Shown piece by piece: positions 35,132-46,510 of a stretch of DNA of 64,000 bases. The position numbers were made by a program, and so were the translations under genes. Every line of letters begins with the position of its first letter. The stretch's first letter is position 1. The notes below the pieces were generated by a model that was not told the DNA's origin, searched no databases, and saw only the letters and a program-made list of their open reading frames with translations. Source of the stretch: Adiantum capillus-veneris (lineage: Eukaryota; Streptophyta; Polypodiopsida; Polypodiales; Pteridaceae); the NCBI GenBank assembly GCA_014529385.2, contig CM043966.1:103243087-103307086 (forward strand), read 5' to 3'.

Positions 35132-35989
35132 TTATGAAGCTTTCTTTTTATATAAAAAATCTGTTCCTTTCTTCTTGAAAAAGTCAATCCGCCATTTCCA
35201 ATAAAAATGACACACATAGGTGTCGTCAGGTTGTCCGTCTGCACAAATTATAGTCCTCTTTGTATACTCAATTTTGTCCTTAGAGTACAACCAGTGTGCC
35301 AGCCAGTTTATGACAGTGGTTGACAGAAAACAGGCACGCACTTCTTTAGACTGCTTTTCTAGCTTGGGAAAAACAAGAAATGACCCCAATGGATTAAACA
35401 TTAGCTTATATCCAAAATCATCGAAGATAAGTGTGTCAGGTGGTAGGTAAGGAAAATTTTCGAGATTCTTGTGGAACACCGGTTTATCTGTCGTGCCCAA
35501 TTTAAAAGGGGCCCTTGTGCACTGCGCCTGACTTACCACTCTATTGAAACTTTTGTGGTGGTCAGGGAACACTATCGCTAGCGTGAGTTTGAGCTTCTCA
35601 AACTCGCAGCAGCTCCATATCCACACTTCGAACCATCTGAAACAAAAATTCAGAAACACTTCTGCATCGGGCCTTACCCAAAACTGTGTATCCCCTTCAA
35701 CAACATACCGCATTTCTAGCCAGTGGGGCAATTCTTCACCATATTTTCCATCAAATTTCTTGAGCAGTAATCCATTAAGGTCCAAAATGAGAACCCTACA
35801 CTGGACGCTCAACGGAGGTGGTGGCCTTGTCCATATCAGTGGGATTCTTTTAATTAGTCTATACCATAGAGGAAACACGAGCACTGCAGGAGACAACACA
35901 CAATTCCATATTGCACGAATGTCAGCCCTGCCATTTTGCTTGTCAGCCCTGAACCTATCTGCAAGGCGCCATTCTTCAACTGAAAACAT
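35132..35989 (-). CDS. FCP1/SCP-type HAD phosphatase-like protein, 285 aa, intact
   Basis: From ATG at 35989 the frame has no stop to 35132. HAD motif I is VLILDLNGLLL (D70, N72), motif II WIWSCC (S126), motif IV IFDDFGYK (D190-D191) with NPLGSFLVFP after it. This is the NLI-interacting-factor or FCP1 homology fold, and the DLNGLL variant of the DxDxT loop is one I associate with plant members. FCP1-type enzymes dephosphorylate the RNA polymerase II tail or other proteins. Here the second aspartate is Asn, so catalysis is doubtful. An acceptor-like CAG sits just before the ATG, so a further 5' exon is possible. It is a passenger or accessory gene of the transposon. Confidence 0.75.
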   Translation of the reverse strand: MFSVEEWRLADRFRADKQNGRADIRAIWNCVLSPAVLVFPLWYRLIKRIPLIWTRPPPPLSVQCRVLILDLNGLLLKKFDGKYGEELPHWLEMRYVVEGDTQFWVRPDAEVFLNFCFRWFEVWIWSCCEFEKLKLTLAIVFPDHHKSFNRVVSQAQCTRAPFKLGTTDKPVFHKNLENFPYLPPDTLIFDDFGYKLMFNPLGSFLVFPKLEKQSKEVRACFLSTTVINWLAHWLYSKDKIEYTKRTIICADGQPDDTYVCHFYWKWRIDFFKKKGTDFLYKKKAS

Positions 35990-36178
35990 ATCTGCAGATG
36001 CAAAATTACACAAGACTCAAATTTAAATATGCAATTAGGACATATCTATAGATTGAAATCATACAATAAAAACACACAATGTTCAAAAATTAGGCACAAG
36101 ATGAAAGAGACGTCGAATGGGAAAGAAAGTTATATTAATTTCAGAAGTGGTTACATAAAAAGAAACATGGGGGGCAAA

Positions 36179-38753
36179 CTATAATCTTTTGCAGGCTCTG
36201 GGTTTAGGGTCAGAACTTGTGCTGGTATTCTGCATCTCCTTAGTGTCTTCTATGTCCATCTCCTCTTCTGGCTGCCCCTGGGTCTCTTCCTCTTCCTTGA
36301 TTTTTTGCTCCATTTCAGGATTCTCATCTCCAGTCTTCTTGATTTTTTTTCTTTTTGCCTTTCTTATATGCTGAGCAAGGGTCTCCTCGGGACTTCCCTC
36401 CAGCCTGACATCTACACGACCATCAACTTTAGAAAGCTGTGCAACAAGAGATCACTTATTAGAGCCATAATCAATGAAAAAACTTACTCTTGCCACGTTG
36501 GCCTCGTTTTCTTGGGGTCTTTGATCTTGTCACCCGCACGCTGTCTAGCAACACATCGTCTTCCTCATTCTGGGTTTTCTCTTCAGCACCAGTTGTACTC
36601 TGCTCCTTTACCTGAAAGTTTTGTTCTTCTTCTGTTGTTTCCGAAACAGGTTTCTTAGCATTACGAGGGACATTTTCATCAAACAATACCTCCACAGGTG
36701 TCTTGTATGCAGGCATCACTGCATCGTTCCCTGTGTCTTTACCGGCAGTAGTTTTGAAGCAGCTTGACTCTGAAAAAACATCAGAGAAGACAAAAATCAA
36801 CCACATGAAAAAACATAAGAGAAGACAAAAATCGACCACCTAATTACCCATTGAAACAATTTTCTCACCTATTTTTGGGCATGGTTCAACTGGCTTCTTC
36901 TTTAGAAGGGATTGGTCTTCTGCAGAAATAACTCCGAGGCAATCCTTAAGCATGCACTTTCCTTTCTCAGCCAAGTGAGCATAGCAGAATGCATGGTATG
37001 CATGTGAACAAGGCAATATAACAACATGGCTTGAGCGATTGTGATCATGAATTCTTACACCACAAGCATTGCACACATCAATGAGAACAACACTATGTCC
37101 AGGAGCTGTTACTCGTGCAGGCAAGACTATGGTTTCAGGTAGCATTGGTTGACTAATAATGCCTATCACAAACGTGACATAGAGACCAAAGGTTTCCTCA
37201 CGGTCCAAGCATTTGGATAATTCTTCCTGTAGGCAAGAGACCTCTGTTATCAGACAATGTCAAACAGGTATAAAATCTGTATGAATGCTTGAAAATCGGT
37301 ATAATGATGTTATCATACCGGTATGATTACATCCTGCTGGTATGATGTTATCCCACCGGTATAATGTTATTATACTAGATAGTATAACATCATACCGGTA
37401 GGATAACATCCGGTAACATCATACCGGTAGGATAATAGTATACCGGAAGCATAACATCAAACCGGTTGGATCTAACCATACCGGTCGGATGTAACCATAC
37501 CAGTAGGATGTTATCATACTGGTAGGGTTATCTCCTAAATCCTACCGGTAAGATAACATCCTACCGGTAGGATATAATCATACCGGTAGGATGTAATCAT
37601 ACTGGTAGGGTATAATCCTACCGGTATGATAACATCCTACTGGTATTGTCATCTACCCTTACCGAATATGATATAATCCTACCGGTATGAAAAATCAGAC
37701 CGTATGGTACTTTGCATGTATTATACTACAATCAGATGGAGTTAAAAGCATACCTGTGACTGCTTTAGGGTGGCTTTGCTTGGTCAAATTTTTCTTGGAG
37801 GCTGTCAAGCAAGCCTGTTGGTACATTGGCATCATCAGGGAAGTGCATTCGGATGGTGTCAAGGGCACCCTCTCAACGGTGCACATCAGAAACAAATTTG
37901 ACCATTGAATCCTTAGCCTTCTGACACTCGGCTAATACATTGTCATGAGATTTTCTAACCTCAACAAGAAGTTCTTGCAAGAAAGTGGATACTTCAACAC
38001 TAAAGGCAGACTGAGTGGTCGCAAAAAGTCCACTTCCGACTGGTGTACTTCCGGATGGGGTATTTACTAAGAAGATGGCTAAACCACTTGGGGTACCTGT
38101 GGATAATTGGGAAGTCTCTAACTTCCATTGTTCTGTTTTCCTATCTAAGTGACCTTCATTGGTCACATTCTTCACCACCTCAGATGCAAACTCAGCCCAC
38201 TTTACCAGACCTTTGCATGCAAAATAAACATATCCGCGTGCAAACTTGACTCCCAGCAGATAGTTTGGTGGTTTGGATTGGTACACCTACTTGTAGAGCT
38301 GGTAGAGTGCCTTGTAGTGATCTGGCCTTGCTGTTTTTATCGGCACTTTTTTCTCCTTCACTGGAAGACACGTGAAAACTTTCATCTAGTCGGATATGGG
38401 CACATATGCATCTGTCAACTTCCTAACATCTTTCCCATCAAGACTTAACCCATATTCCCTGTGAAAATCCTCCTTTGTCGTGAAGAATGCCTTTAATGGC
38501 ACCTCCACATCCTTGGGGTGAACAAAGCGGCCGATTTTGGGAGGAGGCTGTAACTTTTTTCTTTGAAAGGAATAAATCCATACTCATTACTCAATGTATC
38601 CACACCTCAGTACTCTACTACACACAGGTCCACTGTACACAACACAAAGAGAGACAGAGAGAGATGACATACCTTCGTGGGAGAATGTCGGGTCTTTATG
38701 GGGGAGACCTATCGGGCTGCATTCCTTGGGCTCTTTCTTAGGTTGCTATCCAT
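36179..38753 (-). pseudogene. Coiled-coil and RING-H2-type protein, five exons, with several lesions
   Basis: Exons (minus) 38753-38673, 38547-37754, 37226-36869, 36769-36488 and 36426-36179 have GT-AG introns and consistent phases. Exon 2 encodes PPPKIGRFVHPKDVEV, then a helical region; exon 3 a RING-like finger (CNACGVRIHDH, PCSHAYHAFC, CMLKDC; C-x2-C, C-x-H-x2-H-x2-C, C-x4-C) at 37073-36939; exons 4-5 a Lys/Glu-rich tail. RING fingers usually act as ubiquitin ligases. Lesions: four stops (TAG, TAG, TAG, TGA), each one base from Trp (TGG), and a 1-base deletion near 37775 just before the exon 2 donor. The unbroken RING exon suggests the decay is recent. Confidence 0.7.
37263..37690. repeat. 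ACCGGTAGGAT short tandem array in an intron of the RING gene
   Basis: About 20 variants of ataccggtaggataacatc and its complement in mixed orientation, 18-25 bp apart, in intron 2 of the minus-strand gene. Confidence 0.92.
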
Positions 38754-39033
38754 AGCGAAGGATAAGCAGCGTGCACAGGGGGCTGTAGAGCGAGCTGAGA
38801 AAGCAGAAGGAGAAAGGCACAAAGATACAGAGAAGTCACAGTCATGAAAATATTCGACTGAACATTCGTTCTGACGTGGGCTCCACACGTGTTTTTGAAT
38901 CCTCCACATGATTTTTAAGATTTTGTATCCTCCACACGAATATTTAATTCAAACATTTCTTGCCCATAACACCAGTTTCATACCCCCTAAATTTTAAGCC
39001 TCCAAAAGAAACTTTCAACCGGTTAAAACCGGG
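38754..39033. other. Right subterminal region of the DNA transposon
   Basis: Probable promoter of the RING gene. Contains caaccggttaaaaccgggcc next to the right TIR. A short repeat, tcctccacacg, occurs twice near 38895-38940. Nothing coding. Confidence 0.55.
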
Positions 39034-39054
39034 CCACCTATTCATGCATCCACC
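39034..39054 (-). repeat. Right terminal inverted repeat
   Basis: Exact reverse complement of 29093-29113. Confidence 0.93.
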
Positions 39055-40050
39055 GAAAAACCAATGTCATGCTAACCAACAAGTCATGTATTGGAGTCAC
39101 TACTGAGCAAATAGAAAGCTTGGGAATTTCCCAACACTCCCTATCTCTTGGTGTTGACCTGATGTTAAAGCCATTAAGGCAACGTCAAAGACCTTGGGGC
39201 ATGATAACCAACAACGGGAAGGCAAAATTCAATTGAGTCACTACTGGCCGAATAGGACGCTCGGGGACTGCCCAATGCTCCCTATCACTTGGTGTTGACG
39301 TTGGTGTAACCAACGATGAAGACCATGGTGATGTAATTAAAAAAAATATAGTTGAGTCACTATTGGGTGAATAGGAAGCTTGGGGACTGCCCAACACTCC
39401 CTATCGCTTGGTGTTGACCTTGCTCTTAAAGTCATTACATATGATAGTTGAGTCAATACGGGGAAAATAGGACGCTTGGGGACTGCCCAACGTTCCCTAT
39501 CGCTTGGTATTGACCTTGGGGTTAAAATCATTACATGTGACGATGGAGTCAGCACCGAGTGAATAGCAGGCTTGGTGATTGCCGAACTCTCCCCATCGCT
39601 TGGTGCTCACCTTGAAAAATTGGCATCGGTCTCATAAACTTCCACATATATTACATTGTTTAATTCCATATCTATTAACAAATAATCCCTCGAGTACTTT
39701 ATTAATATTTTCAATGGTAATAAGTATTCCAATAGTGCGTGTATCCCAAAGGTACTTTTTTCCCACTGGGTTTTTTTCCTTTGGTCATCCAGGTATTAGA
39801 CCCTAATTTAGAACCTCATCATTCTACTTCCCTTGTAAATACTTTTCATAAAAAAATAGCCACCTCATCATGATGCTATTACAACGAAAAAATGCAACAT
39901 CATCTCTCAAAATCAACTATTTAGACCAATGAAGATGCTGCAGCTCATCAACAAATCCAACGACAAAATGAAGATCAGCCCATCAACAACCAATCAAAAC
40001 CTTCCACAGCCTCCACGGACACCTTTCAACAGTGCCCGATGACGAACACT
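39055..40050. repeat. 3' interior of the 20-kb element with a tandem array of 95-139-bp units
   Basis: gagtcactactg-type landmarks at 39095, 39234, 39354, 39451 and 39546, each followed by tggggactgcccaacgctcc and cgcttggtgttgacc. After 39620 the sequence is AT-rich and non-coding. Confidence 0.85.
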
Positions 40051-40052
40051 AA

Positions 40053-40068
40053 AATCGGAAGGGGGGAA
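40053..40068 (+). promoter_or_regulatory. Polypurine tract of the 20-kb element
   Basis: Purine-rich cggaaggggggaa directly before the TG of the 3' LTR. Confidence 0.88.
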
Positions 40069-41045
40069 TGTTAACTGAGCTGACATCAGTTAACAGGAGA
40101 TGCTAAAGATCAAAACCTTATGCACATCGAAGATGAATATGAAGAAGCAGTGAAGATTGGAGTTACACACTTTTCACATTTTTTCAAAATGGCCATGTAT
40201 TATAATTTCTCGATTTATTTAGCCATTGTGATAATTGTAACGTGTTACGGGCTCAATAAGAGCTCCAAGATGTAAAGCATAGGTCACTTAGTGTACCTAG
40301 GTTGCAGATACAATAACTGTGAAGTCTCAAAGGTCTTCGGCGTCGGACATTACACATTTTAGACCTTGGTAAGGTGTAAAAGCCAACTTTGTAAAGATTT
40401 TATTAAGTTTTGGATAATGAAATACACAGCGTGAGCTAACGGCGCTCACTCCTCTGCTTGTCGCGCTTCCTATTCCCTTCCTGGTTGTCACATTGCAGTC
40501 GTGTTTGTTGCATTGCAACCGTAGGTAAGAGCTCGACACATTGATGTAAACACATCACATTATTTTGTAGCTTTTGGCGTCGCCGACCCGCGGCCTAATT
40601 TCATCATAACTAGGAATTTACACTTCCAAATCAAATACTAAGTATAGGCGGGGTATTGGGGCATCATTGCTAAGCATTTAGATACATTCTGGGTCAAAAA
40701 CGACTAGGTCAAAAATCCACTGCTATTAATAATCATGATTTTGGAACTTGACCTAAATTGGGGTTTGAGAATATAAGTATGTGTGCTTAGGTCTTATAAA
40801 CATGTCCTAGAAGTTTCGTTACGTTTGGATGTCATTTGATGCTGTAACGGATGTGATTTGTTTGCCGATGAGCGATTGGCTTTTGGTGATTTCAGTCACT
40901 TGAGTGTAACTTGAGTTAGATGCGAGCTGTTAGTTGTTTTTCGAGAGATTGACAACCAGCTTCGTCCCATGGATTGACAATTTAATCGTGGTTCTCGCTA
41001 ATATTGCAATAAGATAGGATGGTGAGGTTAGACATGTGTCCCACA
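40069..41045 (+). repeat. 3' LTR of the 20-kb element
   Basis: 977 bp, direct repeat of 20871-21880 with a short deletion near 40955 (the cctcttatagcctc segment is missing). Ends GTCCCACA. Confidence 0.95.
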
Positions 41046-41050
41046 TGTAG
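41046..41050. repeat. Target-site duplication TGTAG, right copy
   Basis: Matches 20866-20870. Confidence 0.92.
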
Positions 41051-41174
41051 GCTCTCCACTTCTCAACAAGCTTGGAGAAGGAGATGAAGCTCTTGCATTT
41101 TGCACTCCACACAATGAGAGAATGTGTGTGTGTGTGTGTGGGAGAGTATACCCCCCCTCTCATGCTTGGTCCAC

Positions 41175-41218
<44 letters not shown>

Positions 41219-41664
41219 TTATCTTATTATTTTATTTGGGCATGTGTCCTCTTTTTTCTCTTTGAGAGAAAGAACTTAATTATTTATTTTTATGTATTTA
41301 AATTCTCATTGGACCCCTTTAAAACCTATCCAATAGCATTCTAGCACATCATGAGGGCCACATGTGGAGGATCATTTGAACACCTGTCTTTTATGCTTAT
41401 TAAGTCATTTGGTTGAATTGGATACTTCAAGGACTTAGTCAATCAAGTATGGAAACTTTGAGGTCTCTTAAGAGTTATCTTTGAATTAAATACTTCAAGA
41501 ACTTTAGTCATTTAATCATGTGAGAAACACCTCAAGCTTTTGGGTAAGGTTCCCACTAACACTTAGCAAGCCAACAAGCACCTCATGCTTGGGTAGGATT
41601 CCCACCTCAAGGTCAGCCCTAGCTTGCCTAGGTCAAATAACGTTTAAACACTAACTTTTGGAGG

Positions 41665-41669
41665 TATTT
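41665..41669. repeat. Target-site duplication TATTT, left copy
   Basis: Matches 50505-50509. Confidence 0.88.
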
Positions 41670-43258
41670 TCTAACATTTAATGGCCAAATAACTTATGTG
41701 TAGCGGAAATTAGCATGAACATAGTGGGCATTTCATTAGAATAGATTCCTAATGAGAATTACAAGAGTGCTTGGGTGGAGAGAGAGCAACAAAAAGCATA
41801 ACACCTAGTTAGATAACATCAACAATACTTTCAAAAGAGAGAGAAATTAATCTATTGACAACAATTGAGGACCGGATTTGCATGGAGCCGGTCCCCCCTC
41901 CAAAAGGCTTTGTATTATGGTTTCTCCCATCAAGAGGGACATTGTACAATACAATTCTTTGTGTTCCTTCAAGACTAGCTAGTGCAATGAAGATGGAAGC
42001 TTCATACACCAAGCAAAACACTTAATCAAACACAACTTGAATTATCCCCGTTCTCAGACCCAAGACCTCACACACCTTCGAAGATGGTGAGAGCTAGCAG
42101 GGTATGAGAGTAGATTGAGAGGAAGGAGTATCTTACGAGAAAGATGTACATCTCCTCACATAATCACTCATATTAGCATAGCTTAGCTTAGTAATTAGCT
42201 TGGTAGAGGAGATGAGCATGCATTGAAGCTTGGCTCTTGGTTGAATTTGCATCCACATGCCAAGAGAGTGTTGATGTAGGCTTCTATCTCACAAGCTTGG
42301 AGTAGGTGATGAGCTCTCCATTAAAGCTTGGGAGGAGATAGAGTATTCTTCCTTCACTCATGGTCAAGTGTGTGTGTGTGTGTATCCATGCCAAGAAAAA
42401 ATCAGCCCCCTCTCTCTCTTGGGCGAGCCCTTGCTGCTAATTTGGTCTGGCTTTTGCCTCATTGGACCTCCCCAAGTCAAGCCAATGGGTATTAAGCAGC
42501 ATAAGTGATAGCCTTCTGACATGTGTCCCCCTTTCCCCTTTTGTGAGAGCTTTAGGTAATTAAATAATTAAACTAAACTCTCATTGGACCCCTTTGCCTC
42601 CTGGCCAATAGAAATCAGGCAAGCCATGGGGCTTCTGAATGCTCATTGGACCCTTTGGGAGACTGCCCAATAGTCTTCTAGGAGACTTAATTCTCATTGG
42701 TTTCTTTTATTAAATGTTTTTAAATTAATTAAACTACATTTACTCTAGCTTAATTCTCATTGGTCCACTTCAAGGGTCTTCCAATCGGAATTGGGCACAC
42801 CTTGTGGGCATCTGGCCTAGGGAGCTGACATGTGTCCTTCATTCCCTTTGTGTAAAGGGAGCCTGTGTGTGTGTGTGTGGCTTTCTCTCAGATCCCCTAC
42901 CTTTGGGGCTCGCCCCCTCCCATGTAGGGATGTGCAAAGACTTTTAGGGCACACACAAAGCATCCTATTTTCCCTAGGGTTGACCTTTGGACACAACCTT
43001 TGAATTTTGGAACCTTAGCATTTTGGAAGTCTTAATGGGTTGAACCTTAGGGTCTTTTTAGCCCATTGTTGCACATGGATCTTTTGCAGATGGCCCCCCC
43101 TTTGGATCCCTATTTTCCCTCCTTTGGATCCCTACTGTGGCCGGTCTGCTAGCTTAACCAATATTCTAGCTTTTTCTCCCTTGGCACTTCCCCACATTAA
43201 ATGATCAGTTTAATATGAGAAAATCATTTAGGAGAATTAGATATTGATTATTATGACA
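41670..43258 (-). repeat. 3' LTR of the young chromovirus (left in the window)
   Basis: Direct repeat of 48907-50504. The outer TG is mutated to TC at 41670-41671. The inner end is ATTATTATGACA. Confidence 0.95.
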
Positions 43259-43272
43259 TTACCTCTCTCTTG
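43259..43272 (-). promoter_or_regulatory. Polypurine tract of the young chromovirus
   Basis: On the minus strand aagagagaggtaa directly precedes TGTCATAATAATC, the first bases of the 3' LTR. Confidence 0.75.
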
Positions 43273-43624
43273 AAATCATTGTCGTCCTCGACTATGGTGT
43301 AGAGAAGATAAAGCATATTCATGAGTCCTTTTCTAAGCGGGTAGAGGATCCCTATGTTACCCTATGACATCATTCCATAATGGATGACTAGTCCATTTGG
43401 CGCTTGAGAGCCTGAGGCTGCCGCAAGCATGTCTGCACATTAGTCCTATCAGTCTTCCATAGTAGAGTGACAAGCTCTACTTGGTGTTTGGGAGACGTCG
43501 TCTCTGCATACTACTTCATTTTTGTGCACAAATAAAGAAAAAGAGAGTGTTATAAGACAAAAATTTTGTTCATTTGTTTACTCTTGGGAAGCATTGTAAG
43601 CATTGACAAGGTTTAGGTTATCCT
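43273..43624. other. 3' untranslated region of the young chromovirus
   Basis: Non-coding, similar to 10418-10770 read on +. Confidence 0.75.
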
Positions 43625-45022
43625 TTAATTGTATGCCTTGCATCCATCTAGCATCTTCAAAAGGATAATTCTTAAACTTAATAGATATCGTCGGATAGTC
43701 TTACCGCCTCTTAATACCTTGTCTTCATGTCGGAGAATGGACTCGGGCTGCAGCACCTCCTCTTGGTCCTCGATCTCCGGTGGGTCTTCAATAGTTGGTT
43801 CTTGAGGTGGCTCTCCTTTGTAAGGCTTTAATAGGCTCACATGAAAAGCATTGTGTATGAGCCAATGATTGGGCAACTTAAGTTGATAGGCCATCTCATT
43901 GATTGGCCTAAGAATCTGGAAGGGACCATAGTACCTTTTTGCTAGTTTAGCATAGTACTTTTGGTGACCCGTAGGATTCTTGCCCGTCGTGTCCCTTAAT
44001 CGAGCCTTGGGAAACTTTAACAAGACCCAATCGTTTTCTTTAAAGGCTTGGGCTCTTCTGTGCTTGTCAGCAGTAGCCTTTTGCCTTTGCTGTGAGATAT
44101 CATCCTTAATCTTTTGGAAAGATTCTTGTAGGTCTCGGCTATACTCATCTGCAACGAAGATCTTCCCATGTACCTTAAGTAGCAAGGAACTTTTTGATCT
44201 TCCCTCAATTACCTGGAAAGGTGCTTTTCCTGTGGAAGTATGTACAGTGTTATTGTAAGCATACTCTACTAAGGGTAAGTACTTCTCCCATTGGGATCTT
44301 TGATCTACTTCCGTTACATAGGCTTTTAGTAGATCGAGAATGGTTCGGTTAGCTATTTCACTTTGGCCATCAGTTTGTGGATGATAGGCCGAAGAGAAGT
44401 TTAGCCTTGTTCCTAAATTCTCAAAGAGACCCTTCCAGAAATTACTGGTCATTCTAGGATCTCTATCCGACACTATGGACATTGGCAAGCCATGGTACTT
44501 GAAAATTTGTGAAATGAAGAGGGTTGCCATTTGATGGGCTTTGATAGTCTTTTCGACAGGTATAAAATGAGCTTGTTTACTGAACCTGTCTACTATCGTC
44601 CATATTCCCGTATTCCCATGGATAGACTTAGGCAATCCAAAGATAAAATCCATGGATATGCTCTCCCATGGTGAATTAGGGATTGGCAAGGGTTGAAGCA
44701 ACCCAAGTTGCTTCCCTCTATCAAATTTTGTCTTTTGGCATACCACACATTTGGAAACATATTCTTGTATGTTCACTTTCATGGTAGGCCAATAGAAATA
44801 TGTTTCAATTTCCTTTAAGGTAGATTGAATCCCTCTATGCCCCGCATAAGGTGGAGCATGAGATTCATACATTACTTTCTCACGTAGTGAGTTAGTAACG
44901 CATAGTCTATTGCCATAGAGAAGATAACCATATTGTAAAGTAAATGGTTCTTCTTTCTTCCCTAATGCAAGGGCTGAAATCACATCTCTAAAATCGGGAT
45001 CAATAGCATACTCATCTATCAT
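43625..45022 (-). CDS. IN: Integrase of the young chromovirus
   Basis: HHCC zinc domain (HAPPYAGHRG ... CVVCQKTKF), DDE core (SMDFIFGLP, VSDRDPRM, DGQSEIAN), then the C-terminal domain YYGPFQILRPINEM with NAFHVSLLKPY. It starts in frame at about 45022 after a shift from RNase H. The last 30 residues are out of frame: where the related copy at 10310 reads a chromodomain-like YLIKF.YPFEDARW, this one reads an unrelated tail, so a 1-base indel near 43695 has removed the chromodomain-like end. The core itself is unbroken. Confidence 0.9.
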   Translation of the reverse strand: MIDEYAIDPDFRDVISALALGKKEEPFTLQYGYLLYGNRLCVTNSLREKVMYESHAPPYAGHRGIQSTLKEIETYFYWPTMKVNIQEYVSKCVVCQKTKFDRGKQLGLLQPLPIPNSPWESISMDFIFGLPKSIHGNTGIWTIVDRFSKQAHFIPVEKTIKAHQMATLFISQIFKYHGLPMSIVSDRDPRMTSNFWKGLFENLGTRLNFSSAYHPQTDGQSEIANRTILDLLKAYVTEVDQRSQWEKYLPLVEYAYNNTVHTSTGKAPFQVIEGRSKSSLLLKVHGKIFVADEYSRDLQESFQKIKDDISQQRQKATADKHRRAQAFKENDWVLLKFPKARLRDTTGKNPTGHQKYYAKLAKRYYGPFQILRPINEMAYQLKLPNHWLIHNAFHVSLLKPYKGEPPQEPTIEDPPEIEDQEEVLQPESILRHEDKVLRGGKTIRRYLLSLRIILLKMLDGCKAYN

Positions 45023-45245
45023 TGTGAGTTGCTATGGAAACCGCATTCACTCTCGGTCGTCTTGAGAGTGCATCGGCTACTTGATTATGCTTGCCAGCAA
45101 TGTGAGCAATATGAAAATGAAATTGCAAAAGGAAATTTGCCCACCTCATTTGTTTGTCGGAGTGCTTGGTCTGTGTCATGAAGTACTTAAGACTTTGGTG
45201 TCCGTTTGCAGAATGAAGGGAGTACCCAATAAATAGCGGTTCCAT
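45012..45245 (-). pseudogene. RH: RNase H C-terminal part of the young chromovirus
   Basis: Reads HQSLKYFMTQTKHSDKQM and AHIAGKHNQVADALSRRP, the last RNase H block. A 1-base deletion at about 45205 separates it from the upstream frame, and another shift near 45020 separates it from integrase. Confidence 0.88.
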
Positions 45246-46510
45246 GAGTCTAAGGCATGTAGAACTGCAAGGAGTTCCTTTTCGTATATGCCTAGAGATT
45301 GCTCAACAGGGTCGAGCCTTCGACTCTCATAGCCTATGGCATGCCCTTCTTGGAGCAAAACAGCTCCAAGGCAATCACCACAAGCATCACATTGGACCTC
45401 AAATGGTTTTGAGAGATCCGGTAGTGTAAGCACAGGTTGAGAGATAAGCTTTTCTTTAAGCTTTTCGAAAGCATTGTTCTCCTTAGCAGACCATGTATAC
45501 CTAACACTTTTCTTTGTTAGGTCATGTAATGGTCCCGCAATTTGTGAGAACTTTTCTATGAAGCGTCTATAGTATGCACACATACCTATAAAGCTCCTTA
45601 GTTCATGAAGATTCCTTGGTTTAGGCCATCCTTTTATTACCTCTAACTTGGATGGATCCATTTGGATGCCATCTTGAGAGATAATGTGACCTAAATACTG
45701 AATCTCTTGCAAGAAAAATTCACTTTTCTTTCGATTAACATAAAGTTTATTCTCTCTTAAAACTTGAAATATTACCTGGAGGTGTTGCTTGTGTTCCTCC
45801 AATGAATTAGAGTAGATGATAATGTCATCAAAGAACACTCCAATGAAGGTTCGATGAGGCCTGAATAGCTTCTCCATCAAGCGGTTGAATGTGGCTGGTG
45901 CATTGGTCAAGCCAAAAGGCATGACAATGTATTCGTAAAGACCAAATGTAGTACGAAATGCGGTCTTTACAATGTCTTGATCAACTATCCTTATTTGATG
46001 ATAGCCACTTTTTAGGTCAATCCTACTGAAGTAGGTCGATCCTTGTAGCTTATCAAATAGGTCTTCTACTCGTGGAACGGGAAACCTATTCTTGATAGTG
46101 ATCCTATTTAGTGCTCTATAGTCGACACACATACGATATGTGCCGTCTTTCTTTTGCACTAATAGCACAGGTGAGCAAAATGGAGATGAGCTAGGCCTAA
46201 CCATGCCCTTCTCAACTAACTCATGCACTTGCCGCATAATCTCCTCTTGTTGAGCTTGAGAAACTCTATAAGGAGGTTTGTTAGGCGGTGAACTTCCTGG
46301 AAGAAGTTCAATTGCATGGTCATCATTACCTCGTTTAGGAGGTAGCTCACAAGGGATGTCGTCAATAAAAACATCTTGAAACCCCTTGAGAAAATTGGAT
46401 AACTCTAATTCCTTTTGGTTGCTTTTATTTTCTTTTGCTAAAGCATTAGGTTCATTTTGAGAATCTTTAACAAAAATCATGTACACTAAATAGAGCTCTT
46501 TATTGACTTG
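45176..46510 (-). CDS. RT: Reverse transcriptase and RNase H N-terminal part of the young chromovirus
   Basis: RT blocks are intact: SPVLLVQKKDGTYRMCVDY, YFSRIDLKSGYHQI, MPFGLTNAPATFNRLM and the catalytic VFFDDIIIYS. RNase H follows with VQCDACGDCLGAVLL, YEKELLAVLHAL and LQTD before the frame is lost by the 1-base deletion. The upstream end overlaps gag-PR in another frame; the pol frame is open for some 12 codons upstream (QQVNKELYLVYM), which points to a 1-base deletion in a T run near 46510 rather than programmed frameshifting, but the latter is not excluded. Confidence 0.92.
   Translation of the reverse strand, partial: QVNKELYLVYMIFVKDSQNEPNALAKENKSNQKELELSNFLKGFQDVFIDDIPCELPPKRGNDDHAIELLPGSSPPNKPPYRVSQAQQEEIMRQVHELVEKGMVRPSSSPFCSPVLLVQKKDGTYRMCVDYRALNRITIKNRFPVPRVEDLFDKLQGSTYFSRIDLKSGYHQIRIVDQDIVKTAFRTTFGLYEYIVMPFGLTNAPATFNRLMEKLFRPHRTFIGVFFDDIIIYSNSLEEHKQHLQVIFQVLRENKLYVNRKKSEFFLQEIQYLGHIISQDGIQMDPSKLEVIKGWPKPRNLHELRSFIGMCAYYRRFIEKFSQIAGPLHDLTKKSVRYTWSAKENNAFEKLKEKLISQPVLTLPDLSKPFEVQCDACGDCLGAVLLQEGHAIGYESRRLDPVEQSLGIYEKELLAVLHALDSWNRYLLGTPFILQTDTKVLSTS

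Larger units (their letters stand above)
41046..41669 (-). repeat. Old chromovirus LTR, second piece
   Basis: Continues the LTR cut at 20870: gttgatgtag joined to gctctccacttc corresponds to the unbroken gttgatgtaggcttctatc of the younger LTR at 42270. Contains a TG run (41125-41140) and a TC run (41177-41215). Ends at the insertion point of the young chromovirus. Confidence 0.8.
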
